Below, piece after piece: positions 23,741 through 33,960 of a DNA stretch of 64,000 nt. Both the position numbers and the translations under genes were made by a program. The first letter of the stretch is position 1. Every line of letters begins with the position of its first letter. The notes under the pieces are model-generated. The model saw only the letters and a program-made list of their open reading frames with translations, was not told the origin of the DNA and searched no databases. The DNA comes from Neoceratodus forsteri (lineage: Eukaryota; Chordata; Ceratodontiformes; Ceratodontidae), in contig CM057454.1 in the NCBI GenBank assembly GCA_016271365.2, positions 693,547,501 through 693,611,500 of the forward strand. Direction: 5' to 3'.

Positions 23741-23754
23741 AATGGGTGGTGGGA

Positions 23755-23932
23755 ACCTTGAGGTCAGCAATGAATATGAATTACTGTAGCTTACTTGTAG
23801 AAGTTTCTGTTGGCATACATCTGCTGTGGATTACTGTTTGTGGTTATCTGACAGAGTCTGCAAACATACCATGACCACTGTGACCCAATGTGTGTGCTAC
23901 AGTGGTAGCAACTATTCATTGCTGACCTCAAG
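23755..23932. repeat. Small foldback element with inverted ends
   Basis: CCTTGAGGTCAGCAATGAAT at 23,755-23,774 is the reverse complement of ATTCATTGCTGACCTCAAGG at the right end (about 23,913-23,932). Inside these ends, CTGTAGC on the left pairs with GCTACAG on the right, extending the imperfect stem to about 40-50 nt. The whole unit is about 180 bp with no coding potential, consistent with a MITE-like or foldback element. No target-site duplication is obvious. Confidence 0.65.
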
Positions 23933-24085
23933 GTGTATACTGCCCTGTTGTCTCTGACTTTTTTCGCCTCATGCCAGTTATATTCTCCATTGCAGTGCCA
24001 TATATTTTACAATTAACTTTTATTTTATGATTATTATTTTTTATTATTTTTTATGTCAAATGTTTTTTAAATTAGATAATACATT

Positions 24086-26905
24086 TTTATTTATTTATTG
24101 AATTGTTTCACTAGAAAAAATACACTGAGCAACTCAATGCACATCTCACGGTATGTCCTGGGGGAAAAGGGGAGCGGGACGTACAGAAGGAGAATTCATA
24201 AATACATACATACATACGATATCAATACAGAGTCAAAGGCATAGGATACATGGTGGTCAAATGCATACAATTACATTCTAGGGGGTTCACAGGTGATGCA
24301 GTAGCTGCAAGGGTGTAAACATAAGTAAACAATGACACATATTTAAGAGTTTGGCAATATAGGGCAGGATAAGTGCAAATGAGTTAAGGGGTGTAGAGAG
24401 AGAAAAGAGAGTCAGAGAGAGAGAGAGAGAGGCAGATGGACAAGGAGGGGGTCAGAAGCAGGTGAAGCTAGGTGTTAGGTAATTGTGCAGAGCAGATGTA
24501 AGACAATATAGGGAGGAGGAGTAGCAGATTTGTGGAGGAAGTGCATTCCACATTTTAGGCAGGTGGTAAGAGAAGACTTTTTGGCCAAAGGATGTAGATC
24601 TGCTGGAGACTGAGACATTGCATGTGTCAGCATGGGATCTCAGGGAATAAAGGGAGGGGGAAGTGGTGCCAAGAGAGGAGAAGATGTAGGAGGGGAGAGA
24701 TCCAAGCCAGAATTTAGAGATGAACTTAGCATCATGTAGCACACGCCAAATGTTGATGGGAAGGAAGTTGAGGGAGCGGTAGAGATCACAATTGATGGGT
24801 GAGGTGAGGGGCATAAAAAGTGAAATGACAGAAGGAATTGTAGAGACAGTCCAGTCTGGATAGGTAGAACTGAGGGGCAGCACCATAGACTATGTCGCAG
24901 TAGTCAAAAATAGGCATGATCATCTTCTGTACCAGCTCACGCCTGGCAGCGAGTGGGATGCAGCTGTGATTTCTGTATAGGGCCCTTAGCTTGGGCCTTA
25001 GTTTTTTCAGAACTGCATTGATATGTACAGAGAACTCAAGGTATCTATCCAGCCAGACACAGAGATACCTGAATGCGGGGGAGTCCTCAAGAACAGTCCC
25101 ATCAAGGGTGTGAAAGGTGGGGAGGTGACTTAGCCTTGCAAGTCTGCCTTGTGCCAAAGGTCATGGAGACTGTCTTCTTGGCATTTAGAAAAAGTTGATG
25201 AGAACTAAACCAGAGTTGGACTTTAGTGAAGTCACACTGGAGTCTGGTAGTGACATCAGAGATAGATTTGCCAGAGGTAAACAACACTGCGTCATCAGCA
25301 TACATGTGGATGCTGGCTTCAGAGCAAACCTGGGGGAGGTCATTTAAAAAGATGGAGAACAGAATAAGGCCTAGCACTGATCCCTGGGGATCTCCAGTGG
25401 TTATAGGCAAGGGGGAAGAGGTACCATCAGCTATTCTGACTGACTGTGACTTGCCAGATAGGTAGGCACTGAACCAGCCTGTGGCAGAAGGGGAGAGTCC
25501 AGCAGCTGATAGGCTGTGCAGGAGGAGGGGGTGTGAGACAATGTCAAAGGCTTTGGTCTGATCGACAAAGATTGCCAAGGTAATGTGCCCTTTGTCAAAG
25601 CCTGAGGAGATGGTCTGTGTTAGCCTCAACAGGGAGGTGGTGGTGGTGGTGGAGTGGGATTTCCTGAAGCCAGACTTGAAGGGTGTGAAAAAAGCGGAGT
25701 CAGTGAGGAACGAGGAGAGTTGGTTGAGGGCTATGTGTTCTTGTAGTCTAGCTAAGGTTGGCAGGAGAGAGGTAGGCCAATAGTTCCTGGGAGAGGAGGA
25801 GTCTCCCATCCTTTGGGAGGGGGAGGACTACTGCATGTTTCCAAACTGAGGGAACTGTGGAAGTCTCAAAGGAGAGGTTCAGTATAAGAGAGAGTGGGTA
25901 AGCTATGGCAGGAGCAGAGAGATAGAGGAGCCTAGGGTCAAGGCCATTAGGTAAGGAGCCTTTGGTAGGGTTTAGTGCAAGGAGAGCTTGAAGGGCAGTG
26001 TCAGGAGAAACAGGAGAGAAGGAGAACTGGAGGGTGTGAGTGATTGAAGGAGGATGGTGAGGGGAGAGGGGTAGAGAAGCAGGGGGGGGGGGGAGATTGT
26101 GTGGACTAGTTGGGGGCAGGTGGAGGACCAGTGGATAGTGTGTCAGTGTGTGAGGTGTGAGAAGGGGCCACCTGAGCAAGGGAGGGACTTGGGAGGGTGC
26201 TCAGCAGAGTTGAGGCACAGGTGGCAAAGTGGGAGTTGAAGCATTCAGCAATGGCAATAGGTTCTGAAAGGACAGAGTGGTTGTACCTGAGGACAGGTGG
26301 CAGAGGGTTTGTGGATGGTGAGAAGAGGGAGTGGACAACCTTCCAGAATTTGGATTGTTTGTTAGTATTCGCTGGGAAGTTGGACTTAAAGTGTTCGGCT
26401 TTGGCAAAGTGAATTGCTTTAGTGCAGCCATTCCGAAGTTCACGGTATCGTTGGTGATCTCTAGGGCAGTTGGAGACTTTGGCCCATGACCACACAAGGT
26501 CACAAGCTCGTTGGCAGGCCAGAAGCTCAGGAGTGACCCAGAGAAAGTGCCCACCATGGACCCTGGTTTTGCGGAGCGGAGCTCGGGAATTCCAAATATG
26601 TAAGAACTTAGTGGTGAAATAGGCAAGGGCCTTGTCAGCAGAGGTTGCCGTGGAAAGGGTGGACCAGTCAGCTTGTGTGAGGTCATGCATCAATAGTTGC
26701 AGTTCAAGTGATGCGAAGGCTCTAGTAAGAATAGTTTTGCTAGGTGTTCAGTCCTATGTATTTTACACACTACAAAGGTCATGTGGTGGTCGCTGATAGA
26801 GTCTGGTAGTAGCCCAGAGCCCACAACTCGATGGGGATGGGAGGTCAAGCAGGGAGCACGCATAGGAATATGAGGATAGTAATATAATATAAACATATTT
26901 TTTTA
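24086..26905 (-). mobile_element. Rex1/Babar-type LINE, 5'-truncated, well preserved RT
   Basis: On the minus strand the element runs from the end of its endonuclease (SDHHMTFV near 26,790) through linker, RT and C-terminal domain to a 3' end with AATAAATAAATAAA at about 24,090-24,105. All parts are collinear in three frames. It is truncated at 26,905, where a CR1 3' end abuts it. A GA-repeat lies inside its 3' UTR at 24,397-24,432. It is the best preserved Rex1-type copy in the window. Confidence 0.85.
24452..26693 (-). pseudogene. Rex1/Babar ORF2: linker, RT and C-terminal domain
   Basis: ORF2 copies element RNA into a nicked target. From 26,693 downward the linker reads ALAYFTTKFLHIWNSRAPLR and SKFWKVVHSLFSP. 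A frame change gives ALNPTKGSLPNGLDPRLL (RT entry block) and WKHAVVLPLPKDG near 25,840. The next frame (25,809-25,102) holds LAIFVDQTKAFDIVSH (A motif), GDPQGSVLGLILFSIFLNDL (B motif) and MYADDAVLF, with YADD at 25,291-25,302. The tail (25,157-24,452) has FRYLCVWLDRYLEFSVHI, RRELVQKMIMPIFDYCDIVY and NCDLYRSLNFLPI, typical of Rex1. Three frameshifts break it, but the catalytic RT residues remain. Confidence 0.85.
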
Positions 26906-26909
26906 ATTT

Positions 26910-27425
26910 CTAGAAGCATAGAGGCATAGAATTTGTTAGCAGATAAGGACTGCTTGGCCCACCTAGTCTGCCCATTTTTCCTGCCTATAATATCATGGTA
27001 GAGCCTACTTGTTCTCTAACCCATTCATTCACTCACCCCCTTTCCCTTTTCCTAAGAATCCCTTAAGCCTATCCCATGCATTCTTGAACACACCCATCAC
27101 TGTTTTCACCTCCACTGCCTCTACCTGAAGACTTTTCTAGGGATCCACCACTCTTTTTGTGAATAAATACTTTCTCACATGTCTCCAGAATCTAACCCCT
27201 CCTTTTTCTTATCATGCCCCCTTGTCCTTGAGCACCATTTGTTCTGTAAAATACTTCCCTCCTGTACGTTAATTACTCCATGAGATATTTAAAAGTCCCT
27301 ATCATATCCCCTCTCTCCTCTGTTCCAAGGTGTACATAGTTAAGCCCTTAAGTGTCTCCTTGTAGGGCTTCTGATGTTGACCCTGCACCATTTTGGTTGC
27401 CCTCCTCAGGACTGAGGATTACACG
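26910..27425 (-). mobile_element. CR1-type LINE 3' end (family B)
   Basis: The plus strand shows GCATAGAGGCATAGAATTTG then GATAAGGACTGCTTGGCCCA, the reversed 3' end of a CR1 family that recurs at 46,671-47,620. Read on the minus strand, broken frames carry the CR1 C-terminal blocks (a collinear match to the second copy through the segment near 27,060-27,330). Only about 500 bp of 3' end is present, a normal 5' truncation. It directly abuts the Rex1 element at 26,905. Confidence 0.8.
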
Positions 27426-27803
27426 ACAAGACAACATGATTTGTGATAATGAATGCTTTGTGTTTAGAGGAACTAGTAATGCAATTTTAATCTTATTCAT
27501 TTTTAATTTACATACCAAGAAAAATAGTTGTATAATAGTATAATAACATGTGTTATTTGGTTCCTGTAGAGAATCATAAATAAAGGTGTGTGTGGCATTC
27601 AAGTGGGTATACCATGGGAAGGATCACTGGAAGGGTTGCTTATTCTATTTCTTTTAAAGCATGTTCATATGGTGGCAGGAGGAAAATAAGCATTTGTAGC
27701 ACAAGCCCCTGAATACACAGTTTGGGACTGGCATACTTAGAGAATGTGAAATATTATGGAGTGTGGTATTTGCACTTTAGTTCTTCATGCAAAGGTCTTC
27801 AAA
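27426..27803. other. Unassigned DNA
   Basis: No gene or recognised repeat. Composition is AT-rich. Confidence 0.4.
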
Positions 27804-28300
27804 AAGCAGGCCTAGTGGTGCAGAGGGCTGAGGCACCCATGCCTAACCTGCTACCAAGCCAGTGAGCCAGGTTCAGGAATGGAGTTGGGTCATGTGGGTG
27901 TCGGCCAGTGGGAGGAGGACTGAGCATCCCAAAGGACGCTCTCCTACTCCTGGGAGGGATGGCAGCATGCTCCGCCAGAACACCACCAACTACATGACCA
28001 TTCACGGTGATGTTACCAGGAGCAGTGCATTGTGAGGGGGACAATCTCCAATGAAAGAAGTCAGCATGTTCAATATGCACACATCAAGCCATCAGCTCTG
28101 TGGAGCATCTGAAGACTGGGGACAAAATGAAGGGAATATCCCCAGCAGTAGCATGATGCTGCCCGTGGTTCCCCACTCACCCTACACTGCCTACCAGGCA
28201 CATGACTCACCTAACTGAGTGAGGCATCCAGAGAGGATTGAGGTTCCCCTTCTGGCCCTGCCACATAGGGCAAGCAATGGAGGAATAGGTGGGTTCCCCA
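27804..28300 (+). mobile_element. SINE-like copy with a tRNA-like head
   Basis: The head at 27,809-27,880 reads GGCCTAGTGGTGCAGAGGGC followed about 50 bp later by GAGCCAGGTTCAGGAAT, positions that suit degraded RNA polymerase III A and B boxes of a tRNA-derived SINE. The body at 27,911-27,958 (GGAGGACTGAGCATCCCAAA and onward) matches the copy at 19,774-19,823 at about four of five positions, and a later segment around 28,180-28,210 also resembles 20,005-20,035. The right end is not defined and no A-rich tail was found. Confidence 0.45.
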
Positions 28301-29150
28301 GTTAAATCCAAGAGATGGCAGGTGATGTGGTTGTGGGGACCTCAGAGCAGAAGGTGGCCAGCATGGAGGGGGGGCTGGGGGGAGTCTTCAAAAAACAATG
28401 TCTCCTACAATAGGTAATGATGAACGAAGAAGAATCAGCATCACTCCCCAAATAGTTGTCAAATGAGTGCCAAAACATTACTTCTTGTGCTTCTGCTAGC
28501 ACTAGCAGAGGAGCACAGTGGAGCATGACCCCATGACATCAGTGGCATGACAAATGTGCTGGAGTAAAGCCTGATAGTAATGTAATATACTGTTTTCAAT
28601 ACCTTAAAAAGCTGCTGGCACCGCTGGAAAAACTTTGAAAAACATATCATTTAGACACAATACCACTTGCATATCATATATTATCTACTAATTTCTCATC
28701 TCCATTATATACTGTACTACCAGAGAACATTGCAGAAAAGCAGGATCTTTTTCTTAGTGCTCATCTGCACGTACAGCTCATTCCTTACTTGGAATCATAA
28801 TTCTTTGTTGTGATGTCACAGTCTCTTGCCTTGGGAATAAATGGAATGCTATACGCAGAGTACTATGAGGACAGGTAGGGAATAAACAACAGGAGCTGAT
28901 GAATGCTCAGAGAACAAAGATTCTGTTTTTCATGCATATGACTTGAATAATGAATAACAAGGAGAAGAACTACAGAACTAAAGTAAAATATAAGCTGAAC
29001 TGTGCCTCAATGTTATAAGTCTTAATGCTCTCCTGTAGGTGTTGGTAGCTCTTTAAATGTATTGTTTTAATTATATGACAAGGAAACGTTACTGCTGAAT
29101 GAGCATGTGATGAGTCATGATTCATGAATATGATAAGAAAAGCACTATTT
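28301..29150. other. Unassigned DNA
   Basis: No supported gene or family match. Short open frames lack any recognisable features. Confidence 0.4.
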
Positions 29151-29154
29151 ACAG

Positions 29155-29580
29155 TGCCTCAAGTTTTACAGGCAATTGTCTACACCCATGGCATGCAGGT
29201 GGTTGTGGTGGCACTTGCAGTGGCAACTGGTGTCATGGTGTTCCTAACAAACAAGTGACACGTCATGAAGATGGTAATAAACTGCACCAGGTACAGTATA
29301 TTGCCTCAATGCAGACTGGCAGTTGTCCATATCCACATCACATAGGAGACCGTGGTGGCACTGGCAGCTGGAGTCATGTTCAAAAAAACAACATGTGATG
29401 AAGATGACAATAAATAGTGCTATCTATAAAGTTTCAATGCAAACAGGGATTTGTCCATGCCCATGGTGCACAGTACCAGCTCCTATTGTGATAGCTGCCA
29501 GCCCTATTGTATCATCTCTGTACAGGCAGGGAAGTAGATGGTGTCAGCCACATGCCACAGTAACGCATGATGAGAAAAAC
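29155..29580 (+). repeat. Degenerate tandem repeat, three units of about 130-150 bp
   Basis: Units start with TGCCTCAA(G/T), TGCCTCAATGCAGACTGGCA and TTTCAATGCAAACAGGGATT at about 29,155, 29,303 and 29,431. Each continues with TTGTC(T/C)A..CCCA, a GTGGTGGCACT.GCAG block in the first two, and a GATGAAGATG(G/A)(T/C)AATAAA segment. The third is the most diverged and ends near GCATGATGAGAAAAACATG. The open frames across it change phase between units, so it is non-coding. Confidence 0.65.
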
Positions 29581-30689
29581 ATGCTTCATGATGGAGGGAG
29601 GAGAATAATGAACCAGTTTATTTCTATGATTCATTCATTAATTTTATTTATGAAAATAAAAATAACATTTTAGCCAAAGCTCATATCCAATAGAACCTAG
29701 GGTATGAAGATATACATTATCAGAAAAGTTACAATACACAGTATAACACATTAAATACAAAGCACAATAAAACTACTCAAGATAAATTATATGTAATAAT
29801 AAATGCAACACATAAAGTAATAACTTGACAACAAGTTTTAACCAAAGGATGATAATTCAGAGACCAAGTGTGGAACACAGAAGGAGACAGAACAATAGAG
29901 GACTGAGAAATAGCCAAGTGAGAGTTTCTCATAAACTTGGACAAAGACAGCTAGAAGCTTTTTCTCCCTTTACAGATTTAACACAAGGAACCGTAAGCTC
30001 AACTGAGCCAGCAACAAGAAGATCGGAGATATTCTGCCTAAAGGAAATTAAAGAAAACAAATAATCTGTAAGTTTACCATGAACAGCATGTAGGCCAAAC
30101 AAATGCTTGTGGAACAATCACATGTCAGCCACAGACACACAACCAAACTGTTTGAACATTACACAATGATATATAAAATCTGAAGCACCTCAGAGAAAAT
30201 GGACAAGACAGTACTACACAGACTTCAGGGCAAGATTGTAACAGTTGTCATTGGACCCCCCTAAAAGCAGCCACTCCCACACAATGTGTAAATGGTTCAA
30301 CATTCAAAGTTTATTTAGATAGATTCTCACAAACCATATATGACATCACACCAAGACCATCACCCAATATATTTACATTCACTATCTCCAAGTGTTTATT
30401 TATTTATTTACAATTCGATCATTTTACAACCATGTCCATTTTGTACTTCTCGGTCTGGGTGTAAGGACCCGATGCCCCTTCCTTCCTTCATATTCTTTCT
30501 GGACTCAGGTGTCCTACCTGACCCCCCAGCCCTGTCCCCCCCTTGAGGTGACTACCCCATAAGGGGGGGCCATCCCCCGTCTTGCTGTACTCCATCCAGC
30601 TGGGCTCCCCTTTCTTTTTTCTACTAGCCCATAGGCTGGCCCCTGTCCGCCTCTGGGCTTCCCCCCATTAAAAACTAGCAAACATACAA
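29581..30689. other. Unassigned DNA; may include the 3' terminal repeats of the Ngaro-like element
   Basis: The stretch 29,620-30,240 is AT-rich with nothing recognised. The part from about 30,240 to 30,690 lies just beyond the 3' end of the Ngaro-like coding region and would be where its split direct repeats should sit. I could not match it to a second copy near 36,000-36,420. Confidence 0.35.
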
Positions 30690-30699
30690 CCAAAGCCCT

Positions 30700-31289
30700 G
30701 CCACTTTTCAATGGCCTCCCTGAGTGCCCCGTTGAATGCTACATTACCTACGCCTGACATGTGCACCCCGTTGGGGCATTACTACCCTGGTGTAGCATGC
30801 GTAATCAGCTCATGCTTTATATATGTCCCCCCAACTGCCTCACCCACTCTGCTAGCTTCCTAGTTACCCATTTTCTGGCCTTGTCCACTGCTAACACATT
30901 CTGAGCCCTCCTCTAGCTCCTGCACTGGACAATCATGGACCATGCTATTTTCCCACCTGGCCACCTTGTTGTTGTCATCTCAAAGTCTCTCAAGATCATG
31001 TTGACCAACCCCACCCAGGGCAGGGAGCCCAAGTCATTCCTCCCAACAAGTATGATAAGTAGAGCAGGTGCCGGTCTGCTGCTGCTGCTCTCCTCTAGTA
31101 GTGGTAGCAGCTGCTTCCATTTTAATCCCCTGCGACCCCGCCATTCTGTCGTGTTCCACTCTGGATCCTGTTCCAACTGGCAGCCCCCCACCATGGTGAG
31201 TGCCTATCGTTCCACCCAATGGATAAATGAATGGCCAACAATCCATACCACCCTGTTTTGCTTGCATCCTGTAAAACATAACATTGCAT
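30700..31289 (-). pseudogene. SGNH/GDSL-type hydrolase domain of the Ngaro-like element
   Basis: A hydrolase domain of the SGNH type is known in the last ORF of Ngaro elements; its role there is not established. Here the open frame at 31,194-30,913 has EWRGRRGLKWKQLLPLLE (the W-x-G-x-x-G-x-x-W block), then ALLIILVGRNDLGSL, corresponding to the G-G-N-D-L block, then GGKIAWSMIV. After a stop the domain continues to NGVHMSGVGNVAFNGALREA near 30,720-30,780, the V-H-L/M-S block with the catalytic His at codon 30,761-30,763 but Asn where Asp is usual. The Ser nucleophile block upstream is not clearly readable. Confidence 0.75.
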
Positions 31290-32276
31290 CTGTTAACAGT
31301 CATTTCCGAAAATATCTTTTGTACACTTGGGAGGACCACCTACCCACCTGTTGGACCTCGATGGGGGATCCTCCCAACCTGGCCACCTCCAAGGCTGCCC
31401 ATATTCTGAAAGAGTGGGATGCAAACCTCCTCGGATCTTCACCTAGAAAAGCCAACCCTTTTTTGAGCATTGCCATAACCTGGGTTGTGGCTACTAGGTC
31501 CCCTCTGCCATGCTGAAAGAAGTTCCCCCCATGGCCTGGCTGCTACTTAGTCTTCTAAAGCTGCTACCACTGTCACTCCTTTCATGTGCTCCTTGTTGAG
31601 CTCCACCATACAGCCCTTTCCCTCTTGATCTGTTTTGGAACATTTGAGCCACACCGTGGCCGAATTAGGGGACAATTCAAGCTTCCCTTTCTGCAGCCCA
31701 CCCAGCCTACCCCTCTACTTTGTGCCACCGCCTCCCCTACCCAGAATGCCCCTTTGTGCATCACCCAGAAAATGGCTGCGAACATGCACGCCTTGCAGGC
31801 CAAGGAGCAGACTCATGGTAAAACTGCCACCAACTTTTCCAGGAGGTCCTTCCCTATTGGCCTGCATCCATCTAGCCTCTGACTCTACAGCCGGATCCAC
31901 TCTTGCTGCATTTTGCATATGAGCAGTGCCCAGCCAGGTGCCCCCACCCTTTTGCTTGGCAAACCATGCCAATACTGGTGAGGTGGATACCAATGGTGGC
32001 CCCAGACATGCCCGCTTCCCATCTGTCCACCATGTACTGCATCACATGGGCTTCTGTCACTGGGCCACTTACCTCCAAACCAGCCCTCTCCCTGAACCCC
32101 TGGAAACTCCTCCATGCTGCTTCATAGGCCCTCAGCATGTTTGGAGTCCAGACATTCCAGAAAAGAAACTGGGCTTGGTCCAGCCAGTCTCCCAAAGGTG
32201 CAGAGGCACTTGTGATCTCTGGGCAGCTTCCCTGGAGCCAATGCATGGATCCTACCCAACTGGAAATGTAAGACAC
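31290..32276 (-). pseudogene. Tyrosine recombinase domain, broken
   Basis: This enzyme inserts the circular element copy. The N-terminal core-binding domain is at 32,200-31,920: NMLRAYEAAWRSFQGF, VMQYMVDRWEAG and GATIGIHLTSIGM. The catalytic domain is split over frames. The first catalytic Arg box reads GAFWVGEA, with Trp (codon 31,741-31,743) where Arg is expected. The second box reads ASHSFRIWAAL, keeping H-x-x-R at 31,405-31,416. A VYKRYF block at 31,309-31,326 supplies the candidate nucleophile Tyr after a frameshift near GRW. With the first Arg lost and several frame breaks it cannot work. Confidence 0.8.
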
Positions 32277-32279
32277 TGT

Positions 32280-32960
32280 CAGCTATTTCATTCCTCATGT
32301 CCTCTGCATGCCTAGCCTTAAAGGACAAGCTGAGCTTCAAACCTTCCCAGACTAACATGCTCACCACTTGGAGTATCGCCTCTGTGCATCCTGATTGTTG
32401 GTTTATTATGGCCACCACTGCCATGTTGTCACACCTAAAGATCACCTTCTTATTTCTGAACCAGTGCTCCCATACCACCAAAGCCACCCACATAGAAAAT
32501 GCCTAAAAAAAAAAATATGTCCTTTGTCAGCCCCAGCTCCACCCATCTGGTTGGCCCCTCCTCTGATATCTACTCTCCCTGGCAGTAGTCTCCTATGCCA
32601 AATCCCCCAGCTGCATCTGTAAATAGTTCCAGGTTGGCTCCCTCTTCCCACTGGTCCCTCCACAATGTTGCCCCATTTTAACCTTCCTGGAAGAGCTCCC
32701 AGGCTAACAAATCCTCCTGCACTCCCTTGGATAGATCCATCAAATGGTGTGGTAGCTTGGCCTTCTCAGATGCTATAGGTAGGCATCTGGTGAACACCCT
32801 CCCTTGTGCCACTGCCCTACTGGCAAAATTCATGTGTCCCAGCAACTGCTGTATCCTCCTGAGCTGCACTCTCCTGTGCCCTTTAACCCCTTGTATGAGC
32901 TCCCTCAGTCTGCCCACCTGCAAACTGTTGCACTGGTGATCCAAATCTAGCTCACTCCCT
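32280..32960 (-). pseudogene. Ngaro-like RT connection and RNase H domain
   Basis: RNase H removes element RNA from the RNA:DNA hybrid. At 32,944-32,678 the connection reads VQLRRIQQLLGHMNFASRAV and the PHHLMDLSKGVQEDLLAW block typical of this family. After a stop, LELFTDAAGGFGIG near 32,600-32,640 supplies the first RNase H Asp. In a new frame (32,493 down) KKVIFRCDNMAVVAIIN carries the D-N block and RHAEDMRNEIADSV carries the terminal Asp. A stop and a frameshift separate the parts. The plus-strand frames over this region are shadows. Confidence 0.8.
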
Positions 32961-33034
32961 AAAATCTCCAGTCACCTGCTTGGTCCCATCATTTTATCCT
33001 CAGCCAAAGGAACCCCAGTTTCTTTACATACTTC

Positions 33035-33877
33035 CTAGAAAACTGCTAGCATCTGCTGCATGCCCTCACAGCCTTCTCCTATGAAAAGGAAGTCATCCAG
33101 GTAATGAACAACTGCTCCCTGCCTATGCCTCACAGTAAGGACCCATTGCAACCAAGTGCTAAAATCTTCAAAACTGGCGAATGCCACTGAACACCCCATT
33201 AGCATGGCTTTATCAAAATAATACTTCCCTTGGAACTGAAAGCCCAGCAAATCCCAATATTCCTTCCTGACCACTAGCAGCCAAAACGCTGATTCTATAT
33301 CATTTTTAGCCACCCATATCCCATTTCTGGCTTTTATAAGGTCCACCGCCTTGTCCAGGGTGACATATGACATTGTGCTCCTCTCTGGTGCTATGGCATC
33401 ATTTACCAACTCACCGTCAGGGTATGACAGGTGGTGTATAAGCCTGAACTCCCCTGATGCCTTCTTTGGCACTAAACCCAAGGGGGAAGCCCTAAGATTC
33501 TTGAACAGAGGGGTCAGAAAAGGGCCCTCTACTTGGCTTGCCTCCAGTTCTTTCCTGATCTTTCTCTCTAATATTTCCTCCTTACCATTGATGGATGCCA
33601 AATTCTTGGCCCCCATAGCCTTCCTAGGCCAGGTGTAATATAAATTAAAGCCCAGTGTAAAACTCACCCTCAGCATCTTTCCCACTTCATGATCTGGGTA
33701 ACCCCATGTCCATGCAGCTATCCTCCCAGAGTAACTGGTGGAGGCCAGCCACTGTTGCCCATGCTGCACACCCCACCTGCCCCTGAACTCCCATCCCTTT
33801 GCCAGCTTTCTTTTCATCCTGCAGCTCTTTCCATATTTTATCCACTTCATCCCACCCTTTTCCCTGCGGTCCTCCAT
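33035..33877 (-). pseudogene. Ngaro-like reverse transcriptase (open over 280 codons)
   Basis: This frame is open from 33,877 to 33,035. The N-terminal 100 residues join the end of a gag-like region. The RT core follows: FKNLRASPLGLVPKKASGEF, RLIHHLSYPDG, VNDAIAPERSTMSYVTLD, VAKNDIESAFWLLVV (A motif with catalytic Asp), YYFDKAMLMGCSVAF (B motif) and VHYLDDFLFIG with the catalytic YLDD at 33,092-33,103. These are the hallmarks of DIRS/Ngaro RTs. The protein continues in another frame below 33,035, so this is a fragment of the original polyprotein, though the RT catalytic residues are intact. Confidence 0.9.
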
Positions 33878-33960
33878 CAGACCAGCCAGATAACCCTTCA
33901 GGCTACTTCACTCCTGGTCCATACTGAAGCCACTCCTCCACTGGTTGAAGTCAACCAGTG

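Larger units (their letters stand above)
30690..33960 (-). mobile_element. Ngaro-like tyrosine-recombinase retrotransposon, coding core
   Basis: Reading on the minus strand from 33,960 down, domains appear in the order RT, RT-RNase H connection, RNase H, tyrosine recombinase, SGNH hydrolase. That order, with a YLDD catalytic motif and a hydrolase ORF, fits the Ngaro branch of DIRS-like retrotransposons, which integrate by a recombinase instead of an integrase. The GC-rich DNA up to 36,424 probably belongs to its 5' part. Multiple frameshifts and stops show it is inactive. Terminal repeats were not resolved, so the outer limits are uncertain. Confidence 0.85.

Noticed and set aside
27809..27880. 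A tRNA gene
   Set aside because: Only degraded A and B box-like segments are present and no cloverleaf can be drawn; a SINE head fits better.
30935..31516. A 193-codon plus-strand open frame
   Set aside because: It is antisense to the tyrosine recombinase and SGNH hydrolase blocks, which carry the recognisable motifs.
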